Numbered from the stretch's first letter, positions 1 to 11,779 are shown. The stretch: 64,000 bases of DNA from Ilyonectria destructans (GCA_020740775.1 JAHEWK010000022.1:868001-932000), one strand, 5' to 3'. Notes: generated by a model not told the origin, from the sequence alone. Numbers and translations are program-made.

Positions 1-866
1 TGCTACAGTACAACACTGTTGATCCATCACATCGTTCACAGATAACAGCCAACAATCGCCAGCGCCGAAAACCCATACCGAAAATCCATACCGGCTTCAG
101 ACTACCATCCCCGCTCTTTGTTTTCTCTCGCACAGCAGACACTTTTGGACTTTGGATTGGGAGAATTATGTCGTGTCGTACCTACCGTACCATACCGTAC
201 CCGCGCTTGTTGGTCGACGCTACGACAGCATACCCCTCAGCCTGGAGTGCTGGAAGCTGAGGTCGTGTTCACCTTGCGAAATTGCGTTGTCAAGGTCGCA
301 TGCATGATTGAAAACGACAAGCACGAGTTTGAGGCCAGTCGGTTGTCACTGGGAGTGCAGTGGAGACTGATACTTGATGCGTAGCGACAAATGACGTCTG
401 TATCTGAAAAAGCTCGCTACGCATGGATGGATGGATGAACCCTCACCATCGATCCTTTCGGACGACCCGCAAGACGATGCGACGGAGCGCGCATTGCACC
501 TCGACTTGCCCCACTGTTGATACACTACAGTCTTTTCGTGTCTTGAGTTTGAACAAGTGTTGCGCGACGTTTGACGTGTGTTTGTCGTGCGTCATGCGTC
601 GTGCGTCATCTCTAACCTTGTCACTTGCCATGAACGCGAGGACAAACAAGACCACAGATGTTCGCCATGACGCTTTGCGCGGCGACGGTACACTAATACA
701 TCCAGACCCGCCGCAAGAGCCTGATACAGTTCACTGCCGTGGAGGTAGACAAATAGACAAACGCACTTGGTCGGGAGCGGGTCCGTCAGGGTGTCGCCGT
801 AGGGCGAGGTTTGGGCAACGAACGCCAGGCGGAGCTGGAGAGAGGGCGAGATGATGAGGGTCAGTT

Positions 867-978
867 GGAGAGGGTCAACTGGAGAGGGTCAACTGGAGAG
901 GGTCAACTGGAGAGGGTCAACTGGAGAGGGTCAACTGGAGAGGGTCAACTGGAGAGGGTCAACTGGAGAGGGTTAACT
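867..978. repeat. 14-bp tandem repeat, 8 copies
   Basis: The unit GGAGAGGGTCAACT is repeated eight times head to tail. Only the last copy differs (GGTTAACT). Because 14 is not a multiple of three, an open frame through it repeats only every 42 bases, so the predicted peptide is a by-product of the repeat. Single diverged versions of the unit occur in the related repeats near 9390-9420 and 37500-37550, so the array expanded locally inside a repeat copy. Confidence 0.95.
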
Positions 979-2269
979 GGAGGAAGACTACTCCGTGGGG
1001 CATGGAAGGACAAGTTGGGAACCGTGACAAGACCCTCTCAGACACTACAAGACGCTACAAGACGCTACACGACATGACAAGACACTACAGGTCACGACAA
1101 GACACTCCACGACTTGAGCAACCAAAGAGCGGGCATTTTGTCTGGTCCCCGCTTGCCTACCTTGCCAAAGCCTGCTACGTTCTCGCGTAGGACAGAAGAA
1201 TAAAAGTTCCGACCCAGACGACGTCCTATACCCTGCAGCACCGTGACGCACAACGACCCATACTTACGTGGCGAGCTGATCTCGAACACATCCGTATGTA
1301 GTGTCTTGTAGTATCTTGTCGTGTTTTGTCGTGTCTTCGAGTTATCAGAAGAAGTGGACATTGATTCTGTCCGGCGCTTGGGCGGGCTGCAGGAGCCCAA
1401 TTTAGTACTGTTGCGCGGGTGCGGCTGTGGCCGTGTCTGCTCCAACCAGTTCGCCTGGCCAGGCACCTGGGTGCATGTGACAAGAGCGTTCAGAGAGCTT
1501 AGGTAGGGGATCGAAAGGCTAAGATCGAGCCCATCATTCGGCTCATCGCTCTGAACTTGCATCGTGGCAGCTGGCGTCGTGTTCAGCTCCACGGCTTCTC
1601 CATCTCCATCCTCCACTAGTCCTTCTCCTTCTTTTCTTTCTTCTTCCCCTTCTTCTACAGTATGTACTGTATCATACAGTACAGCGTTCTAAGTACATAG
1701 TCAACCATGATCGCTGGAAAGAGGAAGCCACGGTACCTGTGGTCATGCCCGCGTAGCTGTGTCGGGATTGGGTGACAGATCCGCTAGATCCGTGAGATCT
1801 GCTTCGCTCCGATCATGCATGCGACCTTGATCGTCGCTCAGGTGGGGTCGGGGTAAGTGAGTAATCGGCCGTAATGTCTGCTAGGTCCGATGCTTTGTGA
1901 TAGGTATGCGTGCGGGGTTTCCGAATGAGGGGGCGCACGCTCGGGAGTTTGCACCTTGCTGTTTCCAACAAGAGAAAGTCTCCTTGTCAGGTCCGTGACG
2001 ACTGTGAGTCACAAAGAACTGCCCCGTGAGCGGATCAGAATGTCAGGAGCGGGCAAGGTCTCGTGTGTGTGTGGGGGGGGGTATGAATGAATGAAGTTTA
2101 TTCCGCCCGGGGAGGACGAACCTCATAGGGCCCGGTGCGCTAGACTATTCCAGTTCTAAGTTTATTGTTCGCGTCTCCCAGAAGCCCACATTCTTCCTCG
2201 TCCGCTGATCGGTCTCGCCTCGCTTGACTCTGTGACAGGCCTGCTTGAAGGCCAATTTCTCCAAGTGAT

Positions 2270-2345
2270 GTATGTATGTGTGTATGTATGTGTGTATGTA
2301 GGTGTGTGTGTGTGGGTATGTATGTGAGTGTGTACGTGAGTGTGT

Positions 2346-2379
<34 letters not shown>
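2270..2379. repeat. TG/TATG microsatellite
   Basis: The stretch is TGTA and TG dinucleotide repeats ending in a pure TG run. Open frames on the minus strand, rich in His-Thr, are artefacts of the repeat. Confidence 0.9.
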
Positions 2380-2380
<1 letters not shown>

Positions 2381-2877
2381 GTTTGTTCTCCGGCGACACA
2401 CACAGTATTCATCCCATGACTCCCAACGTGTCCTCGTCATTCTACCCGAGTTTATTTGTCCATACTTTTGACCTCCTCACCTGGTGTTTCTATCCCGTCC
2501 CCCTCTCATCGCGACGACCACACACAAGTCATCTGGCCGGGCCTGAGCGATATCCGTAGCACTGGACGAGACTCGCACATTGTCTGACTAGTTGCAAGGT
2601 CAGCCGTGATGAGACCAATACACCAAGACACCACCGGTCGGGTTTCAGTGGTCTGCAAAGCGTTCTGTCGGAAGGTGGCAACTCAAGGAACTATTCGCAA
2701 GACGAGTCGTCGGCTACTTTGCTTGTCTGCTTGTTCGTTCGCTCACCTGCGTACTATATGTATTCACAATGAGCGAGCTGGCATATAACTGTTCCACGAT
2801 CGTCTCGACCGATTGCCGTCGGGCTCAGTGTTCTTGTCAATGCCGCTGTAGCGTTCTAATCGACAGACCTGGCAACC

Positions 2878-3607
2878 ATGGACCCGATGGGTGGTCACTG
2901 CAACAATGGACCCCTGGCAAATACCGGGTTCCTGTCTTACCCGACTTACCCGCTACCGCCGCCGCCGCCGCCGCCGCCGCCATTCGACTACATGTCGCCC
3001 TGCCACCGTACCCCGGATTTCTGGGCTGGCTATCCATACGGCTGGGCAAGGTCTCCATGGTCTCCCAGCAGCAACCCTTACCCCGATCCAGGTAGGCCCC
3101 GCCACCAGCCTCCGGTGCGCGGAGATCAGGTCGCCCCGTGTCAGATTCCAGCGCCTCCTCCATCCGACGTGGGCAGCGTCGTGCTGGCAGCGCGGTTGAA
3201 GGAGGTCTCCGCAGCGAAGACGTCCAGTGCAGCATTGCAGGGACAACACGTCCGCAGTCTCAGCTCGATGCCAGCTTGGAGTGCCTGAACGAGCGCGACA
3301 GGATGATTGTGGTGTGGAGGAAGCGGGGAGTACCTTGGGATCAGATACATGGAGAATATATGAGAAGCGTTACAAGCCCGTCACGGTGGATGCTTTGAGG
3401 ATGCGGCTGAGTCGGCTGAAGAACAAGCACTCGTGGCTCAGACAAGCATTTCTATCGAAAGCGTGTCCGAAGGGTAGAAGGCAAAGCCAGAGAAAAGCAG
3501 AGCCGGAAGAAAGTAAGCAGACCCACCGCGGGTCTCCGGAGGGATCTTGCGTAACTGTCAAAGCACCATGGTTCTTTGCTGGTGCACCCTGCACAGCTGC
3601 AACCTGA
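2878..3607 (+). pseudogene. Frameshifted HTH/Myb-like small gene relic
   Basis: An ATG at 2878 opens a Pro/Tyr-rich N-terminal region with a run of nine prolines. Around 3284-3360 one frame reads ERDRMIVVWRKRGVPWDQI. From about 3366 the adjoining frame continues with YKPVTVDALRMRLSRLKNK. Together these look like one short helical DNA-binding-type segment (Myb/SANT-like: an acidic/hydrophobic helix, a central W, then a basic recognition-type helix). They are split by a one-base frame change that no intron can explain, because the gap is too short. The upstream join from the proline-rich part may use an intron near 3090-3140 but I could not fix it. I read this as a broken gene, though a sequencing error at 3360-3366 would restore it. 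The family assignment is an inference from pattern only. Confidence 0.35.
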
Positions 3608-3609
3608 CC

Positions 3610-4440
3610 AGCCTGGGCTCAACATCAATGCGTGTTCTGGTGAAGGCGATTATCTTGTCTTAGAATTCGCTCCAGTGACTTTCGCCTCTTTCGTCGCTCG
3701 AGAGACAACATGATGTCATTCTTTGCTAGGTTCGAACAATTGGCGACATAGATCTATGTTGAGATCCGTTTTTTGACGGAATCAATGGCTATTCCGATCC
3801 ATTGGTGGCTGGGATGTGGATGTCTTCTTGTCAATAGCTTTCGCTGGTTAGCGCTAGTTTTTCTTCTTCTTCAATCAATACAACAAGCTCATTTCAACAC
3901 TCTATTGTCCACTGAACTGGATCTGAAAAAAGTCCACAGCAAACGATAATCTGAGTTACATATGTATACAAACTAGCGATCAGTATGTACCATCTCGACA
4001 CCTCATGTCTTCCTAGATACGTCTTAGCGCAGAGCTTTCACCAAGAACACGCACCGCTCAGGGGCGCAAACCAGCAAGACCAGTGCCTTGGCTGAGCTAC
4101 TAGGATGTGTCCATACAAACGTAAAGCGGGAAGAGCGTCATGGACGGGGCTGCGTGCGACTTCGACCACACTTCATGCGCCGCATGGCACGAGATAGCAT
4201 CGCAAGCAATCCGTTTCTAGCACCTACTCGGCCTGCGTTGCCGGCACCGCAGATGTTCCGAACCTGGATGCGTTTGTTCTTCCTCCCGTCCCTCTGTCGA
4301 CACCTTCAAACGCTCAGATCAAGCACCCTTGTCCCTCGTGTCTGGGGCGAGTCGCCACCAAGGTGGACCTCAGTCGGCATTTACAGGCCCAGGGAGTACT
4401 TCTATACAAGGCCCGAAGAACCATACGAAACATCAGTAGC
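3610..4440. other. Intergenic stretch, nothing recognisable
   Basis: No supported gene, RNA or repeat structure was seen. The first half (3650-4010) is AT-richer than the flanks. The 125-residue open frame at 4088-4465 overlaps repeat sequence at its 3' end and has no recognisable motif, so it is not called. Confidence 0.4.
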
Positions 4441-4627
4441 AGCGACGGCTGACGTTCGGGTCTGAACAGGCTCGCTACGCATACATTATGGACCCCAAGA
4501 TCTTTTAGATGACTCTCAAGACGATGCGACGGAACGCGAACTGCACCATCGTACAGCACGTATCCGGGGCAGCCACGCGAAAAGCTTGTTACAAACGAAC
4601 TTGTCCCATGTTGATCCACAGCCGGTA

Positions 4628-5013
4628 CAGTGGTAACCGAGAAATGTGTCGCAGTCGTTGAATGTTGCAGGACTTCCCGCACGGACCACCCATTGTGGCG
4701 CAGTGTGGCTGTTACCGTGCGCGGTAGCAAAATGTGCGTACCTCTAAAGTGAGGGGCATAACAAAGCCAGAAACGGCTGGGTACGCACCAGGCAGCAAGG
4801 CCACAAATGAAACGCCAAATCGGGCTCCCCAGCGCCAGCCTCTTTTGACCATTAGCCAAAACTGGAGGGGCGGAAATGTTAGTGCCACCTTGTAAAGAAT
4901 ACGTAATGACACATTTATATTCGCACTGTGATAAGCCACAAGACCCACCATGTGGTCCGTGCGGAAAGTCCTGCAACATTCAACAACTGCGACACATCTC
5001 TCGGTTACTACTG
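4628..5013. mobile_element. MITE-like element with long terminal inverted repeats and TA flanks
   Basis: The two ends are inverted copies of each other over roughly 70 bases (4628-4700 against 5013-4943) with only a handful of mismatches. The outer ends read CAGTGGTAACCGAGA on the left and, inverted, CAGTAGTAACCGAGA on the right. Both ends are bordered by the dinucleotide TA (4626-4627 and 5014-5015), the target duplication expected of Tc1/mariner-type DNA transposons. The 240-base centre has no open frame of interest, so it is non-autonomous. It interrupts the dispersed repeat whose pieces lie on both sides (4440-4620 and from 5048). Confidence 0.75.
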
Positions 5014-5089
5014 TACGTCCCTCTTCTTCCCCACGTTTCCCTTTCATGTTCTCGACAAGGTGGGGAACGACGGACAACGGACGACGAAC

Positions 5090-5411
5090 ACACACTGAGC
5101 GACACACCAAGCGACACACCAAGCGAACACACATACATACCCCCACACACGCACCAAGCGAACACACATACATACCCACACACACACATACATACCCACC
5201 AAGCGACACCGAAGCGACACGACACGCACCAAACGACACACCAAGCGACACACACCAAGCGACACGACACGCACCAAACGACACGACACGACACACCAAA
5301 CGACACGACACGCATCTAACGACACACCAAGCGACACACCAAGCGACACACCAAGCGACACACCAAGCGAACACACATACACACACACACACACACATAC
5401 ATACATACACA

Positions 5412-5463
<52 letters not shown>
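5090..5463. repeat. CACCAAGCGACA / CA-rich satellite and microsatellite
   Basis: Irregular tandem copies of an ACACACCAAGCG-type unit grade into CATA and then pure CA repeats. Open frames on both strands (Cys/Val-rich on minus, His/Thr-rich on plus) are repeat artefacts. The tract begins inside a dispersed-repeat fragment whose GACAAGGTGGGGAACGACGG core recurs near 8740 (inverted) and 40335. Confidence 0.9.
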
Positions 5464-5467
<4 letters not shown>

Positions 5468-6451
5468 GGTTCCGTTTTTGACGGTCAAAAACTGTATTTG
5501 ACGGTCAAATACCTAAAGGGGGTTTTTGGCAGTAATTTACGTCAAAAACCCCTCCCAATTTAGGCTTAGCGCTTAGAATTAGTTGGTACACGGAATAGGC
5601 TTAGTGCCTCAAATCACCAATGTAGCGCACAAATTCCCTTCTTCGGGGTTGAAAAGTAAAGGACAATGTAACTTGTCACGGGCCGGATGAGATCAACTCA
5701 AGAGGTAATGCCACTGTATTGCGAGAATACTACGATGGAGAGGAAAGAGAGAAAGCGGGCAGGCGCGTAGACGCGTAGACGCGTTGATAGTCCCAGTGGC
5801 CTGCCCCGTGCGCCCTAGTTTCATATCGACCCCACCCTGGGTCCAGCACTCCGGACGTTCCCGTCACATAACTGTCAGAATGAGCAACAAAGGCTGTCGC
5901 CCTATGGCCCATGGTGTTTATGAACACTTTGTAAGGAGGCTCAAGTCGGTCAAAGATAATCCGGCGGAACCGATAGTTATCAAAAACTGGGAGACAGTTG
6001 ATGTTGCTCGGCTGATAAACACTGATAAAGAGAGAAAACGCCTTCCAAGACTTCTATTTTTGTCGATGGCTGGGTTTGGGAAGAGACTGATTTGGGAAAT
6101 AGTGGGGATAATATGGACGTCGGCCAATGAGAGGTTTTCGACATGTAAATTAGTAGTAGTAGTAACGTACTTGATAAGCATGCCGCGCCACCCACAGCCT
6201 GCAGTCCCTCGTCCGCATTGTCCCAGTCGTTGTCGCCTGCTGCCACTTGCTTTGTGCCGGCATTCTTGGATGTCCCGGCCTGGCTTGAGGCTACTTGCCA
6301 AAACTTTTGGGCTTTCGCGGTTGGTTTCACGGGTCTCGACGAGCGACGCGTCACGGTCCCCGAATCCCCACCGCCGACAAGGATCTCCTCGGCGGTCGCG
6401 TCCATCTCACGATGCCACGCTCACGGCAGCCCCAACCTATCCTTTCGCCTA
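5464..6451. other. No confident gene; possible coding remnant on the minus strand
   Basis: A short inverted repeat GGTTTTTG...CAAAAACC lies at about 5523-5549. On the minus strand, 6405-6190 reads as a Ser/Thr/Ala-rich stretch containing RRSSRPVKPTAKAQKFWQV. It is followed by GTACGT, a good splice donor, and a TACTAAT-like branch sequence, so a small spliced gene is possible. On the plus strand 5881-6150 is also open. Neither product is recognised, and the two overlap, so neither is called as a gene. Confidence 0.3.
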
Positions 6452-6739
6452 AAAGAGTGTAAAGAGTGTAAAGAGTGTAAAGAGTGTAAAGAGTGTAAAG
6501 AGTGTAAAGAGTGTAAAGAGTGTAAAGAGTGTAAAGAGTGTAAAGAGTGTAAAGAGTGTAAAGAGTGTAAAGAGTGTAAAGAGTGTAAAGAGTGTAAAGA
6601 GTGTAAAGAGTGTAAAGAGTGTAAAGAGTGTAAAGAGTGTAAAGAGTGTAAAGAGTGTAAAGAGTGTAAAGAGTGTAAAGAGTGTAAAGAGTGTAAAGAG
6701 TGTAAAGAGTGTAAAGAGTGTAAAGAGTGTAAAGAGTGT
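6452..6739. repeat. Perfect 9-bp tandem repeat, 32 copies
   Basis: The unit AAAGAGTGT is repeated 32 times without a single mismatch across 288 bases, followed by a partial copy. The period is a multiple of three, so frames stay open on both strands: (Lys-Glu-Cys)n on plus and (Leu-Tyr-Thr)n on minus. There is no conserved flanking coding sequence, so I treat it as a minisatellite. The perfect copies imply recent expansion. Confidence 0.95.
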
Positions 6740-6814
6740 AAAGAGTCACATGTAAATTACCTCGAGGTTTCTGACGTCAAAAACCGTGGTCAGATAGGTA
6801 AATTACCGTTCGGT

Positions 6815-7500
6815 AAATTCTATGAACGTGTGTACGTGTGTGTCTATGAACGTATATGAACGTGTGTGAACGTGTGTGTTGAACGTGTGTGATATGAACG
6901 TGTGTTACACACAAGTTCACCACACACGTTCATAGAACACACACACGTTCAACACACACGTTCATAGAACACACACACGTTCAACACACACGTTCATATA
7001 TACACACACGTAACACACGTTCATACACGTTCAACACACGTTCAACACACACGTTCACACACACGTACACACACGTACACACACGTTCAACACACACGTT
7101 CACACACACGTACACACACGACACATACGTACACACACGACACATACGTACACACACGACACATACGTACACACACGACACACACGTTCATAAACGTTCA
7201 TATACACACACGTATACACACGTATACACACGTTCATATAAAACACGACACACACACGTTCATATACGTTCAACACACACAACACACACGTTCATATACG
7301 TTCATATACACACACGTTCATAGCACACACATAACACATACGTTACTAACACACACGTACACACACGTTCAACCACGTTCATAGAAATAACACACACGTA
7401 CACACGTTCAACACACACACACGTTCAACACACACGACACACACGACACACACGTACACACACGTTCATAACATACACGTACACACTCGGAACATTCATG
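6815..7500. repeat. Degenerate ACACACGTTCATA satellite
   Basis: Interspersed CACACACGTTCA, ACGTACACAC and GTTCATA units run for almost 700 bases. The orientation flips near 6905, with TGAACGTGTG to the left and CACACGTTCA to the right, so the tract is partly self-complementary. No gene. Confidence 0.85.
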
Positions 7501-7576
7501 CGGTGCGACCAAATACCTTAATCACGACGTTAAGCGACACAGATTCAAACGTCTCAAAGCTAAATTAGGTCATTGA

Positions 7577-10500
7577 ATGCAGACGGACGGAACAAATGAG
7601 GGGGTGTGTGCGCTCAGGAGTGTATGCACCTTACCCTTTTCAACAAAAAAGAGTCTCCTTGTTAGGTTCGTGACTGTGAGTCACAAAGAACTGCCCCGCA
7701 AGGGTCTTGCCAGACAGGAACCACAGACGTGTCTCCCTCTTTACGAGTCATGCCGCGGTGGAAATGCGGTACGTCGGGCACTGCTGTTGCGTGGTAGGCT
7801 AGTGTAGACCTTGGATGAAGAAAGGGTAAACGACCGGCCTCATACAATCTACGCACCGTTCACCGCCGTCGACCAAGACTGCTTGTTGTGCATTAGAACT
7901 AGACACTAGGCATAAGACACCAGGCATGAAACTCTGGGCACAGAATGCCACAGAGTGCTGAGAGCACCGCATATGAGGATCGCCGTTGCAACGAGATACA
8001 CACTTGGCTGACCGTCGTCTCTGGTTCTTTCGATCAGCCTTGGTAGCATTCCTGGCAACTCCTAGTATTCCCCATGCGAAGTCTGCCGCTTGACCTCACT
8101 GTCCAAAGCTGGACTGGTCTGAACCGATCTGCCAGTTTCTGTTCGGTGGTGGAGATCAAAACATGACGCCCAGGAGGGTGGCGACTAAGGCAACTAAAAC
8201 GAACCCAAGCCCAGAAGTGATCGGCCTCCTACAGATCTCCAAGTCGCTTGTCAACTGCGAACAGGAAAAGCCCGTCGCCGTCTTCGACACCGGGAGTGCG
8301 ACTAGCGTGTGTGTCCGGACAAGCACGCATTGTGGACACTCGGAAGCCTTTGTTTGAACAATCGTTGAGATGGCGCGACGGAACACAAGTTGTGCCGTTG
8401 CACGCCTCGCCCGCACTGGAACACAAGCGGCGATTACAACGGCCGATCACGGCGCAACCTCGCGGAAAGCTTGTCACAAACGACTTGTTCCACTGTTGTT
8501 GATCCACTCAAACGCGACAAAATGTAGCTTCCTGAGAGCCCCCAAAAAAGGTGCCTTCTTGTGTAGTGCGGGGTGTATGTGAATGAAGTGTTCGGCTTAG
8601 ACTTTTGGCATGTTTCGAGCTTTGTGGTGTGTGTTGTTTGGTTTGATGTTTTTTAGGGTGTGTCGTTTGGTGTGTGTTGTTTGACGTGTGTCGTTTGACG
8701 TGTGTTCGTCGTCGTCCATCGTCCGTCGTTCCCCACCTTGTCGAAAACGTGCGGACACAAGACAAGAAATGTTCGCCATGACACTCGCGTAACAAAAGCA
8801 CACTGATACACGTCCGGGCCCACCGCATGAACCTGACAGAGTTCACTGTCGTGGGGGTCGACAACGTGAGGGCAAAAGTGCTCTGCCATCTGCGCAACGC
8901 AGACAGACTAGCTCGGGCTAAGATGCGGAAAGTTCAACAGCGCTAGACATTGTGGGGGAGTCGGAGACACTGAGGGGCATTTCGCAGTAGGATCGTCCAG
9001 GATAAACCAAGAAGAACAAGGGGAGAGAGCAAAAGAACGAAACCCGGGACTGGAAGGAAGAGAGGTGGGGTGTGTGAAGTGATGCTAGCGCTGAGAGCAG
9101 TGACTCTCCTGCCAGAAGCCGGACGAGATGGAGATGACAGAGGGGGTTGACAAGCAAACGCGTGGGCGAGGAGCCAAAGTCACGGCTGGAAGACTAAGAG
9201 CAAGGGATGACGAAGCAGACGGTGACGGAGTCAACAGTGACGCAGCGATTTTTTTTTCTTCCTTTTTTCTTACTCTTCGGTAGCCAACGTCTAGTACAAC
9301 AATGGTCTAGCACAAAAAGGAATCTAGGAAAGAGGAAAGAGCGAGATGGCGAGGGCCGATGGCGAGGGCCAATGGAAGGGGGTCGAGTAGAGGTCAACCG
9401 GAGTGAGATGACTGGAAAGGATGGACTGGGGAGAGACTGCTCCACGGAGCATGGGCAACTACGATTGCTCGTACGCCAAAGGATAGGCTGGAAGTAAGTT
9501 CTCTGCTGATCCAAGAAGAGGCTCGATGTTAGTGCTGCGATGTCATAATGTCTTGTACCAAGTTCGAAGCGGGTGTGGGCAGACAACGTGGGTAATCGCA
9601 CCCCGTTCATACACACGCCCAACGACGAAGAACATGTGCAGAAACATCGGACGATGAAGGTGTAGGGCATTGCGGGGCCCTGCAAGACATTACGAGACGC
9701 GACAAGACCTTTTCAGACATTTGAAGATACGACACGGAGACACTCGAAGACACACGGAGACACACGGAGACACGACAAGAGACATGGAGACACTCGAAGA
9801 CACACACGGAGACACGACAAGACGCTACAAGACACTACAAGACAACACAAGACACTACAAGACAACACAAGACGCTACAAGGTACAATGGACAGACTGCA
9901 GGCAGCCAGACACCGACACTGAACTCGCGTACATGTGCGTCATTGTACACCACGGTACTGCAAAGTATCAGACGTCGCCCGGATCCGAACTTTGTCTTTC
10001 TCGTCTCACGCGAGAACGAGGTAAGTTTTGGGAAGGTAGCTCAACCGTTTCCCAAGAAGGTCGCGTTCCACCTAGTTCGTTCTTCTCCTGTAGGCCTTAC
10101 GTATGTGGCTGCGACATGTTCGACCGACACATATCACAGCTTGCAGAAGTGTAACGCAAACGCAACGCAAACAGAGTTCGAACGGGCGACATCAGTAAGG
10201 AACGAAGAGGTCGAGCCTTGTGTTTGGGTTTGCGTCTGCACGGCAGAGGATGAGCTTACCGCGTTCAAGTCCGGTATTTTGGCTTTGCGACGTTTGACTC
10301 TGCAACGCTCGACCTCACGACAGGTGTGATTCGGAGTACACTCTACTATGCTCACGGGTATAAAGAGCGAAGAAGCTCGCCTCCTTGAGCTGCATCAAGT
10401 TCTGGCAGCACATTCACATACACATCACCTTGCTGATTGAAGATGCAACTGGACTTTGATCGCACGCTCACTTCATTGGGATCTGATCCGGCTGTCTTGC

Positions 10501-11355
10501 TGGTACAGTAATGCTTTTCTTTTTCTTTCTTTTAAGCCTGGAGACGTTCGCCTCTTACTCTTTTGCCCTCTCTCTGCTCCCTCCCTTCTTCACTTCCCTC
10601 CCTTCCCTCAATTCCCTCCCTTCTTCACTTCCCTCACTTCCCTCACTTCCCTCACTTCCCTCCCCCCTCCAAACCCATCCTCACTGTCGGTTTTCACTCC
10701 ACTGACGCCCCCAAGTACTCTTGTTCGGTAACCCTGTTCCTTATCTTCGGCCGCTTATACACAGAAGTGGTCATGACGAGACATCTGAAGACACCTGAGC
10801 GAGGTATGTACTCACCCTTGCGAGTTTCAGCGTACTAACACAGAGGCTTGAGAAAACAGGTCCCCGCAGAACATAAGACGAGACAACTGTGGTGGCATTG
10901 ACAGGAGCGCGACATCATTCTTCTCCCGTCATCCTGCAGCTCACCTGCTCAACCGTCCTCGGAAAGCCGGTCGGTGCACATGAAACATGGTACGTTGTCT
11001 ACAAGGCTCAGTTGTCCTGATTATGCTAACAGTACGTCGGTCGCTGCGGAAGAAACTTCAGTGACCGAGTTGCAACGCAACATAGCATGACTTGAACTTG
11101 TACATTCGGCATGTTGTCTTCCAGTCGACATATCGTCTCCCCATCTGCTTGAGTAACGTAGGTGCTGCACAATTGTCTGTCTTTAGGAAGATGAGTTCAA
11201 CGCCGGGCTCTATAGCACTCTCTACAGATGCACCCGTCTCAATCTCGGCATGCTTACTAGCTAAGGATGTGGCAATACGGGGAACAATGAACAGGTTCCC
11301 TCAGGCTGAGGCCCCTAGTCGAAGAGACTCACAGGGCCCTCGAGAGCGAAGATGA
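7577..11355 (+). repeat. Long dispersed repeat, copy B (orientation reference)
   Basis: Most of this stretch has an inverted counterpart at 40870-35640. Matching landmarks are: 7620-7720 with 40870-40790; 8690-8780 with 40390-40310; 8918-9000 with 40165-40090; 9060-9170 with 40010-39930 and again 37770-37660; 9300-9480 with 37600-37420; 9900-10060 with 37075-36910; 10490-10740 with 36430-36280; and 11160-11340 with 35860-35690. Open frames are short, shifted and not conserved between copies. No transposase, RT or integrase motif was found, so it may be a non-autonomous or fully decayed element. It contains a GACACTACAAGAC satellite at 9700-9890. Confidence 0.7.
9670..9890. repeat. GACAC(T/G)ACAAGAC-type satellite
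   Basis: Irregular repeats of ACACTACAAGACGCTACAAG and ACACGGAGACAC run for about 220 bases inside copy B. The same words occur at 1035-1105 and, inverted, at 1290-1340 and 37105-37215, so the satellite is part of the dispersed repeat. Confidence 0.85.
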
Positions 11356-11522
11356 CAAGAGTAGGCAGGCCAGCGGCTCAGTCCATCTTTTCAGCGATTA
11401 TCAGTCGCTGACCGAGATGGGATCTCCGGTATCGGGGAAGAAGGGACTACACGCCTACTGGACAAAAGTTCGTGATGCCTTTCAACAAGAGGCGGATCGG
11501 AGTGTCGCGGCAACATACAGCT

Positions 11523-11779
11523 GTTGGCAACAGCGCCCAGCACCATGAAGCATACGGATATGGCGGCTAGTCGGCGGTGATGCCCTAATCGGGACTGTGA
11601 AAATGCGCAAAGCTGCTTCTGTCTCGAGCGGGGTTGACGATGTGTACGCCTATCGTTGCGTCCAATCGGGACTGTGAAAATGCGCAAGCTGCTTCTGTCT
11701 CGGATGGGTTTGACGACGTGTACCCTATGCCTGACAACGCCCATCCGTATGCTCCATGGTGCTGGGCGCTGTTGCCAAC
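11523..11779. repeat. Inverted repeat with a tandem duplication in its loop
   Basis: The arms at 11523-11559 and 11743-11779 are about 37 bases each and nearly perfect inverted copies (core GGCAACAGCGCCCAGCACCA). The loop between them holds two direct copies of a roughly 58-base unit starting TCGGGACTGTGAAAATGCGC, at about 11589 and 11669. No gene. Confidence 0.8.

Larger units (their letters stand above)
1..2460. repeat. Mosaic of dispersed-repeat fragments (copy A), no gene supported
   Basis: I see no convincing gene here. Several stretches recur elsewhere in the window. About 400-520 resembles 4440-4620 and 8340-8500. About 811-1020 resembles 9340-9470. About 1130-1340 resembles 10040-9890 and 36930-37130, but in the opposite orientation to the preceding piece. 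About 1900-2040 resembles 7590-7720. The pieces are short, diverged and switch orientation, so this is a patchwork of an old dispersed repeat rather than one element. No reverse transcriptase, integrase or transposase motif is visible, so the family is unknown. Confidence 0.6.

Noticed and set aside
867..978. Regular repeats that might suggest a CRISPR array
   Set aside because: The units are contiguous 14-mers without spacers, and the sequence is eukaryotic.
3720..3750. GGTTCGAA, a possible tRNA B-box
   Set aside because: No matching A-box or cloverleaf could be drawn around it; no tRNA gene was supported anywhere in the window.
4712..5488. A Cys/Val-rich 258-codon frame on the minus strand
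   Set aside because: It runs through a CA microsatellite and across the MITE-like element, so its codons come from unrelated repeats.
6351..6749. A 132-codon Leu-Tyr-Thr-rich protein on the minus strand
   Set aside because: It is generated by the 9-bp minisatellite and has no conserved sequence outside it.
8163..8357. An AVFDTGS string resembling the active-site motif of aspartic proteases
   Set aside because: The open frame is only 64 codons, the second half of the fold is absent, and the stretch belongs to the dispersed repeat with no conserved frame in the other copies.
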